64,000 nucleotides of DNA, from contig CAXOVX010000005.1 in assembly GCA_964213345.1 (NCBI GenBank), forward strand, positions 1-64,000. Reading direction: 5' to 3'. Positions 18,443-27,504 of this stretch are shown here, one piece after another. The DNA is from CAXOVX01 sp964213345 (GTDB lineage: Bacteria; Pseudomonadota; Alphaproteobacteria; Rickettsiales; Midichloriaceae). The notes below the pieces were generated by a model. That model searched no databases and was not told the origin of the DNA. It saw only the letters and a program-made list of their open reading frames with translations. The position numbers and the translations under genes were made by a program. Every line of letters begins with the position of its first letter. Within the stretch, counting starts at the first letter, position 1.

Positions 18443-19355
18443 AACACGAAGTAAGGCTAAGGAATGGATAATATAATTGCAATAAGATGGAGATATGATA
18501 TCTGTTTAAAGAAGCCGATAAAGGGTAACAAAGAGGAAACATATGGAAATAGATTTTACAGGAATATATTGTTATGTTGATGATTTTTGCAAAGGATTTA
18601 TAGTTTAGTTGGAAATACATTTATAAAAGGCAAGGACAAGGAAAGGAAAGGGGAGTGGGAAGTGCAATATGATCCTTAGTGAGATAGTGACTATAACTAA
18701 ACTTACTCTATTAGGCTACCAAGAAAGTGAGTTTAGTTGTTTTATGTGTATGTAAAACACCGAAGAGATTTCGAAAATTTATTGTTGTATGATAGGTTTG
18801 TAGCCGTATTGAAGCGTATTTTGCCTATATTATGTTGCTTATTACAATGTATTACTGGAGAAGTTACTGGTATCCAATTTGTGGACTCTACACCACTTGA
18901 GATGTGCAAGGCTCACGTGGCACTAGACATAAGGTTTTTCGTGGAATTGCCGCAAAAAGTAGAACAAGCACCGGTTGGTTTTATGGCCTGAAATTACACA
19001 CAATTTTCAATGATAAAAGCGAATTTGTTTCTATCAGAATTACACCTGGTAATGTTGACGACAGAAAGCCTGTCTTGACCATGGCAATAGGCTTATGGGG
19101 GAAATTATTTGGCTATAAAGGATATAATCTCAGAAGAATTAGCAACACATATATTGAATCAAGATTCGTTGCTCATTACGAGGCTTAAGAAGATCATGAA
19201 AAATAAATTATTACTCCTACAAAATAAGTTTTTGCTATATAAACGCAGTATTGTTAAAACTATTTTCGGCAAACTCAAGCAATTTCACAGACTATGGCAC
19301 TCTACGTTCACATCCGTAGAAAATGCTTCCTGTAATCTTATCCATACTTCGGGTT
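18443..19355 (+). mobile_element. IS982-family element (type b), degraded copy A
   Basis: The ends show inverted repeats AACACGAAGTAAGG (18443) and, on the other strand, AACCCGAAGTATGG (about 19342-19355). The transposase starts near 18543 ('MEIDFTGIYCYVDDFCKGF') and continues in broken frames with 'DRFVAVLKRILPILCCLLQ', 'VDSTPLE', 'TSTGWFYGLKLHTIF', 'ITPGNVDDRKP' and 'FLLYKRSIVKTIFGKLKQF'. At least one stop (TAG where copy B keeps TGG) and frameshifts make it inactive. Copy B, inverted, is at 49786-50746, and a short 5' remnant is at 23560-23690. Confidence 0.85.
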
Positions 19356-19534
19356 TTACATTATCCTATACCTGTATTCACCTTGCAACAGTTCCATATT
19401 CGTAATAATGCTCAAAACAATAAAACTCACTCTCTTGATAGCCTAATATCATTATTTCACTAAAATCATATTTCCCTCCCTACTTCTAGTGACATCTACG
19501 TCATTGACTATAGTAGCGGATTCTGCAAGAGATC

Positions 19535-21661
19535 TTATTGCTCTTCTTCTCTAATTTGTGCAGAAGAATTTTTCAGATCTAGCCCCAAAGGTTCGTATCG
19601 CCCATCTTGCAAATGCATGTGCAAGAATTGCTCTGCCATTGCGTATAAAGATAATTTGTTTTGTGATTTTTGTAAATTTTGGATTCCATCAGGATATAAA
19701 ACATATGCTATAGGTATATTATTCTTTTTCATTGCTTTTATTATTTGCTCAGACTCTGTTTGCATAGTTTTATTATTGGCTTCTTGCGCAATTAAAAGAG
19801 GTTTTTTAATGTTTCCAATGTAAGTAATGGGTGATTTTTGTAGCAGCATCTTCTTTTTCTCTTCAGTTTCTGCTCCACCAACAGATTTATTGAGTAGTGT
19901 AAAAGAACGTCCCCAATAAAATGACGTTGGTATATTTTCTAAAAATGTTACTAAATTCGCTGGCCCACCTACATTTATTCCGCAGGCAAAAACATCGGGA
20001 GCAAGTGTAAGGCCAGCCAAAGCTGCATACCCACCATATCCAGCGCCAAAAATAGCTATCTTATCTTTGAAAGCAATGCCTTTTTTTATGGCCCATTCAG
20101 TAGCATCTACCAGATCATTTTGCATCTTATTGCCCCATTCTCCATAACTTGCAGAGATAAAGTTTTTACCAAACCTTGTTGAGCCTCTGTAATTCACCTG
20201 TAGCACAACATACCCTCTATTAGCAAGCCACTGTGCTGTGGGATACCATCTAAACGCAACATTTTCGTGAGGCCCTCCATGTACCAGAAGCACCATTGGA
20301 GATGGTATTTTTGAAGATAGCTCTGTACCACTGTATTCAATATGTGGTGCTATATGATTTGGAATTGTAAGATAGCTTACTAAGTCTAGGCCATCACGTG
20401 CCCTTATTATTACTGGATACACCTGCGAGAACTTGTATTTTTCTAATGTTGGAATTGTGGACCCTATAGAATAAGCACTGTGCAATTCTCTATTGTATAA
20501 ATAATATTTTTGGGGCATATCGATCCTGTTATATACTACTACCCAAAATTTATTATTTTGGCTTGTGCTTACAACAGCTGGCATGCCTTTATCTAAAGTA
20601 AACAATTTCTGAAAATCATCTTTGATTGAAGTATCAATTATATGCCACTGTGGCTCAAGATAGTCATCTTGTACAGCCAGCAATTTCCCTTGATAATTAG
20701 TCCAAATATCTCGTACATCAGTTTTTTGATTATGGTATACTGATGTTTTCTCATTTTTAGTTAGGTCGTATGTATACAAAGCTGCAGTGTTATTTTTACC
20801 TCTGGAGTCCTGCACATATATTTTATTGCTATCTTCAGTAAATCCCCAGATATTTGTGGTAAAATTATCTTCCACTGGAATTTCCATAAATGGTTCAATT
20901 TGCAATTTTGCATTTTTATCATGCGCAATTTCATCATAATTTGTGACCTTATATATGGTAGTTTTTCCACCACTATCTGTTTTGTTCACAAATCTAATCC
21001 GAAAGTCATCGTCAGTAATTATGCCAGTGTCATAATTATGCATTTCATCATTTTTAAGTAATAAAGTAGTCTCTCCAGAAGTAATATCTATTTTATAGAT
21101 ATCGAAAAATCTTGAATCACGTTTAGTAATACGAACCAAAATTTCGTTTGGGTATTTTTCACTTGTCTTCTCTAAAAAAACTCGAGTACTCTTAAGGAGA
21201 CTTAGATTTACGGCTTGTGTTCCATCTATGTTCACTACATAAATATACTCTTCCGCACTTACATCATCGCCAACACGTTGAGTATACAAAATTTGTTTAC
21301 TATTTTGAGCCCAAGAGTAGAACAAAATGCCGCTATGCGCATCCTTTACTATAATATGTGCATCTTTTATGTCGTTTATAGATGCAACATATACGTTTGA
21401 AACACCATTATATGGCGCTATGTACGAAATATATCTTCCATCAGGACTTACTTGCACCGAGTCAATTTCAAGCCTGCCAAATATTTCACGACGTGGGATC
21501 AATTCTTCCAAATTCTGAGACGCATTTTCTTTTGCAATTATGTTATTTTTTTCATCACTTTCTTTAGTAGTAATATCTTTAGTGGTACCTTTATTGGTAG
21601 AATTCCAAAGCATCCCTATAATTAGGAAAAGCATTAAAAAGTAGAGCAGCCCTTTTTTCAT
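19535..21661 (-). CDS. S9 (prolyl oligopeptidase) family protein with no catalytic triad
   Basis: An intact frame of about 708 residues from the preferred ATG at 21661 (an upstream in-frame ATG is at 21694). It starts with a short basic stretch and a membrane anchor ('GLLYFLMLFLIIGMLW'), so it is probably periplasmic and anchored. Residues about 50-430 look like the S9 beta-propeller, and the rest is the alpha/beta-hydrolase domain ('LLVHGGPHENVAFRW', 'VLQVNYRGSTRFGKNF', 'GEWGNKMQNDLVDATEWA'). The nucleophile motif G-x-S-Y-G-G-Y reads 'GAGYGGY' (Ser to Gly, residue 552 counted from 21694). 'GANDPRV' reads 'EANNKTM' (Asp to Asn, 641). 'PDEGHGF' reads 'PDGIQNL' (His to Gln, 672). The fold is well kept with no frameshift, so it is probably a selected pseudoenzyme. 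Binding or scaffolding is a guess. Confidence 0.85.
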   Translation of the reverse strand: MKKGLLYFLMLFLIIGMLWNSTNKGTTKDITTKESDEKNNIIAKENASQNLEELIPRREIFGRLEIDSVQVSPDGRYISYIAPYNGVSNVYVASINDIKDAHIIVKDAHSGILFYSWAQNSKQILYTQRVGDDVSAEEYIYVVNIDGTQAVNLSLLKSTRVFLEKTSEKYPNEILVRITKRDSRFFDIYKIDITSGETTLLLKNDEMHNYDTGIITDDDFRIRFVNKTDSGGKTTIYKVTNYDEIAHDKNAKLQIEPFMEIPVEDNFTTNIWGFTEDSNKIYVQDSRGKNNTAALYTYDLTKNEKTSVYHNQKTDVRDIWTNYQGKLLAVQDDYLEPQWHIIDTSIKDDFQKLFTLDKGMPAVVSTSQNNKFWVVVYNRIDMPQKYYLYNRELHSAYSIGSTIPTLEKYKFSQVYPVIIRARDGLDLVSYLTIPNHIAPHIEYSGTELSSKIPSPMVLLVHGGPHENVAFRWYPTAQWLANRGYVVLQVNYRGSTRFGKNFISASYGEWGNKMQNDLVDATEWAIKKGIAFKDKIAIFGAGYGGYAALAGLTLAPDVFACGINVGGPANLVTFLENIPTSFYWGRSFTLLNKSVGGAETEEKKKMLLQKSPITYIGNIKKPLLIAQEANNKTMQTESEQIIKAMKKNNIPIAYVLYPDGIQNLQKSQNKLSLYAMAEQFLHMHLQDGRYEPLGLDLKNSSAQIREEEQ

Positions 21662-21814
21662 ACTGAAATCAAAAAAACTATCCAATATTAACACACAAAT
21701 AAATCACTTAACTTAAGCATCACCCATAGCCTTAATTAAGGAAAAGTTAGGCAAAAAATAAAAGCCAACACATGTACTTTAGTAGTATGGCTTCAATAAG
21801 CTTGCATAAATTAT

Positions 21815-22069
21815 CTAAAAATCTGGATCTGGACTAGCCCAAGTTGGGCATCCGAACTCACAATCCGTATATGTATTCTCACAATATTGTATTTTGACTT
21901 CGCTATTACCAGCTGCGCGCAAACAGCTATTATATGCATTTACACAATAACTATGATAGCCCCAATTTGCATTAACGCCCGGTAAGATAAAGGGAGGTAC
22001 AGAAACAAGATTGTTTATAAATGTTGCGGATCTTATCGGGACTGATTCCACGTCTTCGCATATACTCAT
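21815..22069 (-). CDS. Small cysteine-rich hypothetical protein
   Basis: An 84-residue frame from ATG 22069 (a GTG three codons upstream also fits). The C-terminal half holds two C-x6-C pairs in similar settings ('YCVNAYNSC' and 'YCENTYTDC', 14 residues between pairs) followed by 'EFGC' and 'PTWASPDPDF'. This spacing would suit a disulfide-linked helical hairpin. No signal peptide is obvious, so the compartment is unclear. It lies 154 bp upstream of the S9-like pseudoenzyme on the same strand. I do not recognise the family. Confidence 0.5.
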   Translation of the reverse strand: MSICEDVESVPIRSATFINNLVSVPPFILPGVNANWGYHSYCVNAYNSCLRAAGNSEVKIQYCENTYTDCEFGCPTWASPDPDF

Positions 22070-22199
22070 ATGATACACAAAATAATATTGTTAAATAATA
22101 ACCAGAGCAGTATCAAATAGATAAGAAGATTGCAATATATATATTAATATTTTTGAAAAACATTTGTTTTATTTTTTTAATATAATAACCCCGAGCATC

Positions 22200-22370
22200 C
22201 GTAATAGAAGTCAAGAAGAAAGGAGGTAAAAATTACAACACACAATCAGCTCAAAGTAGCTATATAGGCTATTTTGATTGTGTAGCAGTAGTGTTGTTTA
22301 GTCTTATATTTTGCCTTTTTTAAATAAATTTAATTAAGGTTATATCCTTATTTGAAAAAGGCAAAATTAA
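22200..22370 (+). other. Structured intergenic region with two strong hairpins
   Basis: An AGGAGG (22221-22226) is not followed by an ATG. Then ACACAATC...GATTGTGT (about 22240-22283) forms a hairpin with an inner TAGC/GCTA stem. A second, perfect 13-bp stem pairs ATTTTGCCTTTTT (22308-22320) with AAAAAGGCAAAAT (22355-22367), with an inner TAAGG/CCTTA stem. This could be a regulatory RNA, an attenuator-like leader or a small mobile element. I cannot tell which. Confidence 0.4.
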
Positions 22371-22457
22371 TTAATTATATCCAAACAGTATAGTTTTTGA
22401 TCGAAGCATGCATGAAGGCCGGAAGTTTACGCATACGAGAGTGACTTTAGGAGGTTT

Positions 22458-22511
22458 ATGATTATAGATCAGTCTAGAGTAGAAATCTTGAATTTTTTGA
22501 TTGCGACGTAA
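22458..22511 (+). pseudogene. Gene stub with strong ribosome binding site, cut by IS110
   Basis: AGGAGG at 22450-22455 precedes an ATG that opens only 17 codons ('MIIDQSRVEILNFLIAT') before a stop that lies where IS110-derived sequence begins. It looks like the first codons of a gene truncated by the insertion. It is too short to assign a family. Confidence 0.3.
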
Positions 22512-23361
22512 AGAAGCGACGGCTGCCATATACAGAATTTATGTTTTTCAGCAACAGTTCCTATATCTTGCCCACTTACATGAATAATACCTTAATATTT
22601 ATCTCATCTCGCAACAGCTCCAAAGAAGCAACGGCTGCCATATACAGAATTTTACGTAATTTATGTTTTCTAGCAAATATAGATCTTTTTCCTTTTAATT
22701 TACCGTTTTCTTTTGCATAAGGGGCAACACCAGCTAAAGAAGCCAGCTGTCTCAAATGAGTGCTACCTAACTGTGGCAATTCGCATATAGCAGTAGTTGC
22801 GGCTTCAGGCCAATTCCAGGAATAGAAGTCATCATTATCGCGAAGCCCTTGAATAGAGGCCTTTATCTCATCCAATTGTTTTTCTAGATGTTCCAAATGT
22901 AATTTAATAGAGTTTCACAATCAAGGTATTACATTCAGTCTCAAGTCTTGCAATATCATGAATCTTAAACGAAATCAATTACTCTCTTCGTTGTATTAAT
23001 GAGTGCTGATATTCTACTTTGGCAGATAAAGCAAATGTTGCTGCGTAATCGTATAAAAGCTTACAATCAACACGATCTGTTTTAGCTAAACATCCTTTAG
23101 CTTTTGCATAAGAGCGGACTTTATTAGGATGAACTGTATTAAAAGCTAGTTGATTTGATTTTAGAAACTGTTTGAATTTATGCTCGTAACCACCCGTAGG
23201 TTCGTACAACAATCACTTCTCTTAATTCTTTGTAATATTGGATAATAAAAGAAAGAAAATCAGTAAAACCACTCTCAGATTACTAACTTCCAAAGCTTTA
23301 TCTACAATAGGTAAGTAAAGATAAAGTGATGCCTACAACACCAATATAAGTTGCCATAAAA
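22505..23361 (-). mobile_element. IS110-family transposase pseudogene
   Basis: On the minus strand, from about 23361: a start like 'MATYIGV', then in shifted frames 'ESGFTDFLSF' and 'YEPTGGYEHKFKQFLKSN', 'VHPNKVRSYAKAKG' and 'AKTDRVDCKLLYDYA' (DEDD/RuvC-like domain, 22979-23250). After a break comes 'LPQLGSTHLRQLASLAGVAPYAKENGK' and 'RRSIFARKHKLRKILYMAAVAS' type sequence (22576-22896, the C-terminal Transposase_20 domain with its conserved serine region). At the 3' end a ~40-bp piece around 'ACGGCTGCCATATACAGAATTT' occurs twice (about 22516 and 22630). Several frameshifts make it inactive. A tiny piece of another IS110 end lies at 48177-48230. Confidence 0.8.
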
Positions 23362-23559
23362 CCAGTTTGTATAGTATATTTTGCAATGGAATATGCTACT
23401 TCATACGCAAGGTAAACCTTTCGGCATCCGTTCGTAGCACCTGAGAGTGGGTCTTTCCTCGGGGTCGAACTCTATGCTTCAAATATGGATACAGTTTTCC
23501 CACTCTTGCCTAAATATCACTGGTCACATCATACCTATTCTGGCAACTTTATTGCATGT
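23362..23559 (-). other. Sequence 5' of the IS110 transposase (possible bridge-RNA region)
   Basis: About 200 bp with no gene, richer in G+C than its surroundings ('CGGCATCCGTTCGTAGCACC', 'GGGTCTTTCCTCGGGGTCG'). Intact IS110 elements carry a non-coding end 5' of the transposase that makes the bridge RNA selecting target and donor DNA (established for IS621). This stretch occupies that position, but I have not folded it and the element is dead. Confidence 0.25.
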
Positions 23560-23690
23560 ACTTTGGATTAGGAATGAATAATATAATGCAATAAAATGGA
23601 GATATGATATCTGTTTAAAGAAGCCGATAAAGCCTAACAAAACAGGAAACATATGGAAATAGATTTTACAGGAATATATTGTTATTTTTA
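23560..23690 (+). mobile_element. IS982 type b 5' remnant
   Basis: From about 23560 the sequence follows the first 130 bp of the type b IS982 at 18450-18580, including 'GGAGATATGATATCTGTTTA' and the transposase start 'MEIDFTGIYCY', then diverges. Between here and the dnaE stop (23691-23887) I see no gene. Confidence 0.75.
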
Positions 23691-23887
23691 TCTATTGGAT
23701 GAAAATCCAGCGAATAAGAAGGTAAAAAAGACTTACACCTTACTGGATTATATCAACAATTAATTACTCTTTTTCTTAAATCCACACCATAAGTCAATAT
23801 TGGCATCTCTATTCCTACAATAGGATATCATTGTCTACCATTACAACTTGATTCACTATAGTGTCCATTTAGAAATGAAATTTGATA

Positions 23888-26800
23888 TTACTCTTCTTTT
23901 ACACTAATAAACTCATGATTTTTTAACAACAATATATCTTCTGCTAAAATTCTAAAATTTTCAGGAGTCTTGAAATATACCTCACTTCCATCAGCACACT
24001 GAATCCTCAACTGCACATGCACTCCATTACCGTTTGCTCGTTTCACTTTATCGTACACTATCGGTACTACGCTATCATCATATATATGCATAATTACTCG
24101 TAATTGTACTGTCTTTAACGCGTCTTCCAACTTTTCTATACTATCCACAACAATACGTATTCCATTATCATCTTTACGTACATTTACCCTACAAAACACA
24201 GCACTGCCCTCCGTAAAAAGGTCTGCATACTTATATAGCATTTCTTCATTAAAAACAGATACATCTACGATTCCATGGTGATCCGAAATTTGGATAAACG
24301 CATATTTTCCACCTCTTCCACCACGAGTCGAGCGTACTTTTTTTGATACAATCACACCCGCAATGTTAAGTATCCGCTCTTTTCTCATCGCATATGCCTC
24401 TATTCTGTCAGAGTACACTACATTTTTTTTTGCTAATTTTGACAAGTATGGATGCAAAGGGTGAGACGTCAGATAAAACCCAAGCGCTGCATATTCGGCA
24501 GCAATTGTTTCGGAAAAATTCCACGGATTTACCTCTGAAATATTATAATTTTTGTGATCATGTAGTTGCGTATTGTTTTTTCCCGCTGTATCACCCTCAA
24601 ATAAGGTCATTTGCCTTATATTTTTTATCTCTTTATGCTTGTCATTATGACATAATAGCATCGTGCTATTAGCCATAATCTGAGCAGCATTACTGTGTAT
24701 CGCATTAAAGGCTCCTGATTTTGCTAATGCTTCCAAAAGCCTCTTATTTAAACCAAGTAGCGTACAGCGCTTAACAAAATCAAATATGTTTCTAAATAGC
24801 CCATTTTTATTACGTTCACCTATTACGCTTTCCAGTATTTTTATTCCTGCATTTTTAATACCACCTAATCCAAATCTTATGCTTTCCTGTTTTACACTAC
24901 TTCCAACGCCATGTTGTTGTATCTCAAAATATACTGAAGAGAAGTTGATGCAAGGTGAAAGCACATCAATTTCTAGCTTTTTAGCTTCATTACAAAATAT
25001 ACTTATCTTGTCGCTATCATCTATTTCTAAATTTATTGATGCAGTCAAAAACTCTAATGGATAATTAGCCTTTAGATAAGCAGTTTGGTAAGAAATTATC
25101 GCATATGCAGCAGCATGAGACTTATTAAACCCATAACTCGCAAATTTATCAATCAAATCAAATATATCTACAGCCTGCTGTAGGCCCCACCCTCTAGCCA
25201 CCGCTTTCTCAACGAAGATTTCTCTTTGTGCTGCCATCTCTTGCTTATTTTTCTTACCCATTGCTCTTCGTAGCAAGTCGGCTTCACCAAGTGTGTAGCC
25301 AGCCAGTATTTGAGCAATTTGTATGACCTGCTCTTGGTAAACGATGATTCCGTAAGTCTCTTTTAGTACATCCTCGAGTTCAGGGTGTATATAGTCTATT
25401 TCTTCTAATCCATGTTTACGATTATTATAGTGCGGTATGTTCTCCATGGGACCAGGTCTATATAACGATCCCAGTGCTATTAAGTCCTCGATACAGTCTG
25501 GCTTTAGGGTTTTTATGGCCTCACGCATACCAACTCCTTCAAATTGGAACACGCCCACTGTTTGTCCCCTGGTCAGCATATCGTAAGTTTTCGAATCATC
25601 TAATGAGATATTCAATATATCAACAATGCTACTTCGCGTTTTTAGCAAATTACAAGTTTGAGAAATAACGGTAAGGGTTTTTAATCCAAGAAAGTCAAAT
25701 TTCATTAGCCCCGCTGCTTCAGCATATTTCATACTATACTGCACCACAGGCATTTGCGTATTTTGGTCTTTATATAGTGGCACAAGCTCAACTATGGGCC
25801 GATCTGCAATCACAACGCCAGCTGCATGCGTTGAGACGTGCCTATAGCATCCTTCTAATTGCAAGCTTAGGGTAAGTAATTTATTAACTTCGGCATCTAC
25901 TTCCCGCATTTCTTGCAGCGAAAGATCCAAATTTATGGCTTCTTGGAGTGTTATTGGGTTGGCTGGATTATTTGGTATCAGTTTACAAATTTTATCTACA
26001 AAGCTGTATGGCATTTGCAGTACCCTACCCACATCTCGCAATACAGCTCTTGCCTGCAATTTGCCAAATGTTATAATGTGTGCAACTCTATCAGAGCCAT
26101 ATTTTTGGCGCACATACTGTATAACCTCATCTCGTCTCAACTGACAAAAGTCGATATCAAAATCTGGCATAGAAACACGCTCAGGATTTAAAAAACGTTC
26201 AAAAAGCAACCCAAACCTTAGCGGGTCAACTTCTGTAATTTTTAAAGCCCATGCAACAAGCGAACCAGCTCCTGAACCTCTACCAGGGCCCACAGGTATA
26301 CTTTGCTCCTTGCTCCACTTTATAAAATCAGAGACAACTAAAAAATACCCTGGGAACCGCATTTTATTTATAATTTCAAGCTCAAATTCCAGGCGTTGTA
26401 GATATTCTCCCTTTTTTATTGGATCAATGATATGACTTATTCGTTCTTCGAGTCCTTCATGCGCACATTGCGCTAATAGCTGCGCTTCATCCTGATCCGT
26501 CGAAAATTTAGGCAACAAAGGGTCGCTTTTTTCCAGTAGAAGAGAGCATTTTTGCGCAATTAATGAGGTATTTTCTATAGCTTCTGGTAAATCTGAAAAA
26601 AGTACACGCATTTCTTCTGATGATTTGAAATAATGCTCAGAATGTATCTTATTTCTGTCATCTTCAGTAATATATCTATTTTCTATGATACAAAGTAATG
26701 CATCGCAGGAAGAATGTGACTCAGGAGCTAGGTAATGCACTGGATTTGTGGCAACAACTGGTATATCATACTTGTAGGCTGTGTCTAAAAACTGCTTCTC

Positions 26801-27409
26801 CAGCAAACGTTGATCGAATCCGGTGTCGTTATAGCGTGTCAATTCGATAAATATATCGTGGTTAGCATATGAATCGAGAAGCATCTTGGTAAATTTAGCA
26901 GCGTATTCAGGCATATTTTTTGTGAATAATTGCCCCAACGGACTACTTGCTCCACCACATAGAATAATGAGTCCCTCACAATGAGCTATAAGATGGGATA
27001 ATGTGACATGCGGCTGCTCTTTGTCGTTAATTAATAAGTAGGAATCACTTACAATTTTCATTAAATTACGGTATCCAGCCCAGTTTTTTGCTATTAGGAA
27101 TAGATCTCCGCACCGATTAATGTCCGATATAAAGTGGTTAGAATGCTGCTTCTTTGCATCTATTCCAATAGCATCTGCATAAGCTATTTTCACGATACAT
27201 CCTACAATAGGCTGTACTCCATGAGCACTGCACACTAAAGAAAATTCCAGTGCCCCAAAAAGATTACCAACATCACAAATACCTACAGCAGGTATTTGCT
27301 CTTTAACGCAATGACTTACTATTCTATCTATCTTTATGTTACTTTGCCCTAAGGAATAATCTGAGCGTACTTTAAGTGGTATAAACATATGTTTTATTGA
27401 AAATTCCAT
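23888..27409 (-). CDS. dnaE: DNA polymerase III alpha subunit
   Basis: DnaE is the replicative polymerase subunit. The 1173-residue product has the N-terminal PHP domain ('FIPLKVRSDYSLGQSNI'), the C-family palm with the catalytic aspartates in 'MPDFDIDFC' after 'GPGRGSGAGSLVAWAL', a later 'SYGFNKSHAAAYAIISYQTAYLK', and a C-terminal OB-fold and tail. The length is that of DnaE1. An ATG seven codons in (27388, 'MFIPLKV') is an equally likely start. ftsZ ends 95 bp upstream on the same strand, so the two may share a transcript. Intact. Confidence 0.97.
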   Translation of the reverse strand: MEFSIKHMFIPLKVRSDYSLGQSNIKIDRIVSHCVKEQIPAVGICDVGNLFGALEFSLVCSAHGVQPIVGCIVKIAYADAIGIDAKKQHSNHFISDINRCGDLFLIAKNWAGYRNLMKIVSDSYLLINDKEQPHVTLSHLIAHCEGLIILCGGASSPLGQLFTKNMPEYAAKFTKMLLDSYANHDIFIELTRYNDTGFDQRLLEKQFLDTAYKYDIPVVATNPVHYLAPESHSSCDALLCIIENRYITEDDRNKIHSEHYFKSSEEMRVLFSDLPEAIENTSLIAQKCSLLLEKSDPLLPKFSTDQDEAQLLAQCAHEGLEERISHIIDPIKKGEYLQRLEFELEIINKMRFPGYFLVVSDFIKWSKEQSIPVGPGRGSGAGSLVAWALKITEVDPLRFGLLFERFLNPERVSMPDFDIDFCQLRRDEVIQYVRQKYGSDRVAHIITFGKLQARAVLRDVGRVLQMPYSFVDKICKLIPNNPANPITLQEAINLDLSLQEMREVDAEVNKLLTLSLQLEGCYRHVSTHAAGVVIADRPIVELVPLYKDQNTQMPVVQYSMKYAEAAGLMKFDFLGLKTLTVISQTCNLLKTRSSIVDILNISLDDSKTYDMLTRGQTVGVFQFEGVGMREAIKTLKPDCIEDLIALGSLYRPGPMENIPHYNNRKHGLEEIDYIHPELEDVLKETYGIIVYQEQVIQIAQILAGYTLGEADLLRRAMGKKNKQEMAAQREIFVEKAVARGWGLQQAVDIFDLIDKFASYGFNKSHAAAYAIISYQTAYLKANYPLEFLTASINLEIDDSDKISIFCNEAKKLEIDVLSPCINFSSVYFEIQQHGVGSSVKQESIRFGLGGIKNAGIKILESVIGERNKNGLFRNIFDFVKRCTLLGLNKRLLEALAKSGAFNAIHSNAAQIMANSTMLLCHNDKHKEIKNIRQMTLFEGDTAGKNNTQLHDHKNYNISEVNPWNFSETIAAEYAALGFYLTSHPLHPYLSKLAKKNVVYSDRIEAYAMRKERILNIAGVIVSKKVRSTRGGRGGKYAFIQISDHHGIVDVSVFNEEMLYKYADLFTEGSAVFCRVNVRKDDNGIRIVVDSIEKLEDALKTVQLRVIMHIYDDSVVPIVYDKVKRANGNGVHVQLRIQCADGSEVYFKTPENFRILAEDILLLKNHEFISVKEE

Positions 27410-27504
27410 TTTTCACTGCTACAGCCTCTCCACTTCCAGCATCCATCTTACTCTGCAACAAATACCAAAAAGAAATTTTCCTCCTTCTTTCCAATAATGT
27501 ACCA

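Larger units (their letters stand above)
17860..19355 (+). repeat. Long inverted repeat, arm A (pairs with 49786-51270)
   Basis: This 1.5-kb block (IS630 3' part, reversed IS982 fragment, IS982 type b) recurs in reverse orientation at 49786-51270 with very high identity. For example, a 97-codon shadow frame at 18065-18358 encodes exactly the same residues as the one at 50830-51123. The two arms enclose about 30 kb that includes dnaE, ftsZ, murG and coaD, so recombination between them would invert that segment. Confidence 0.85.
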
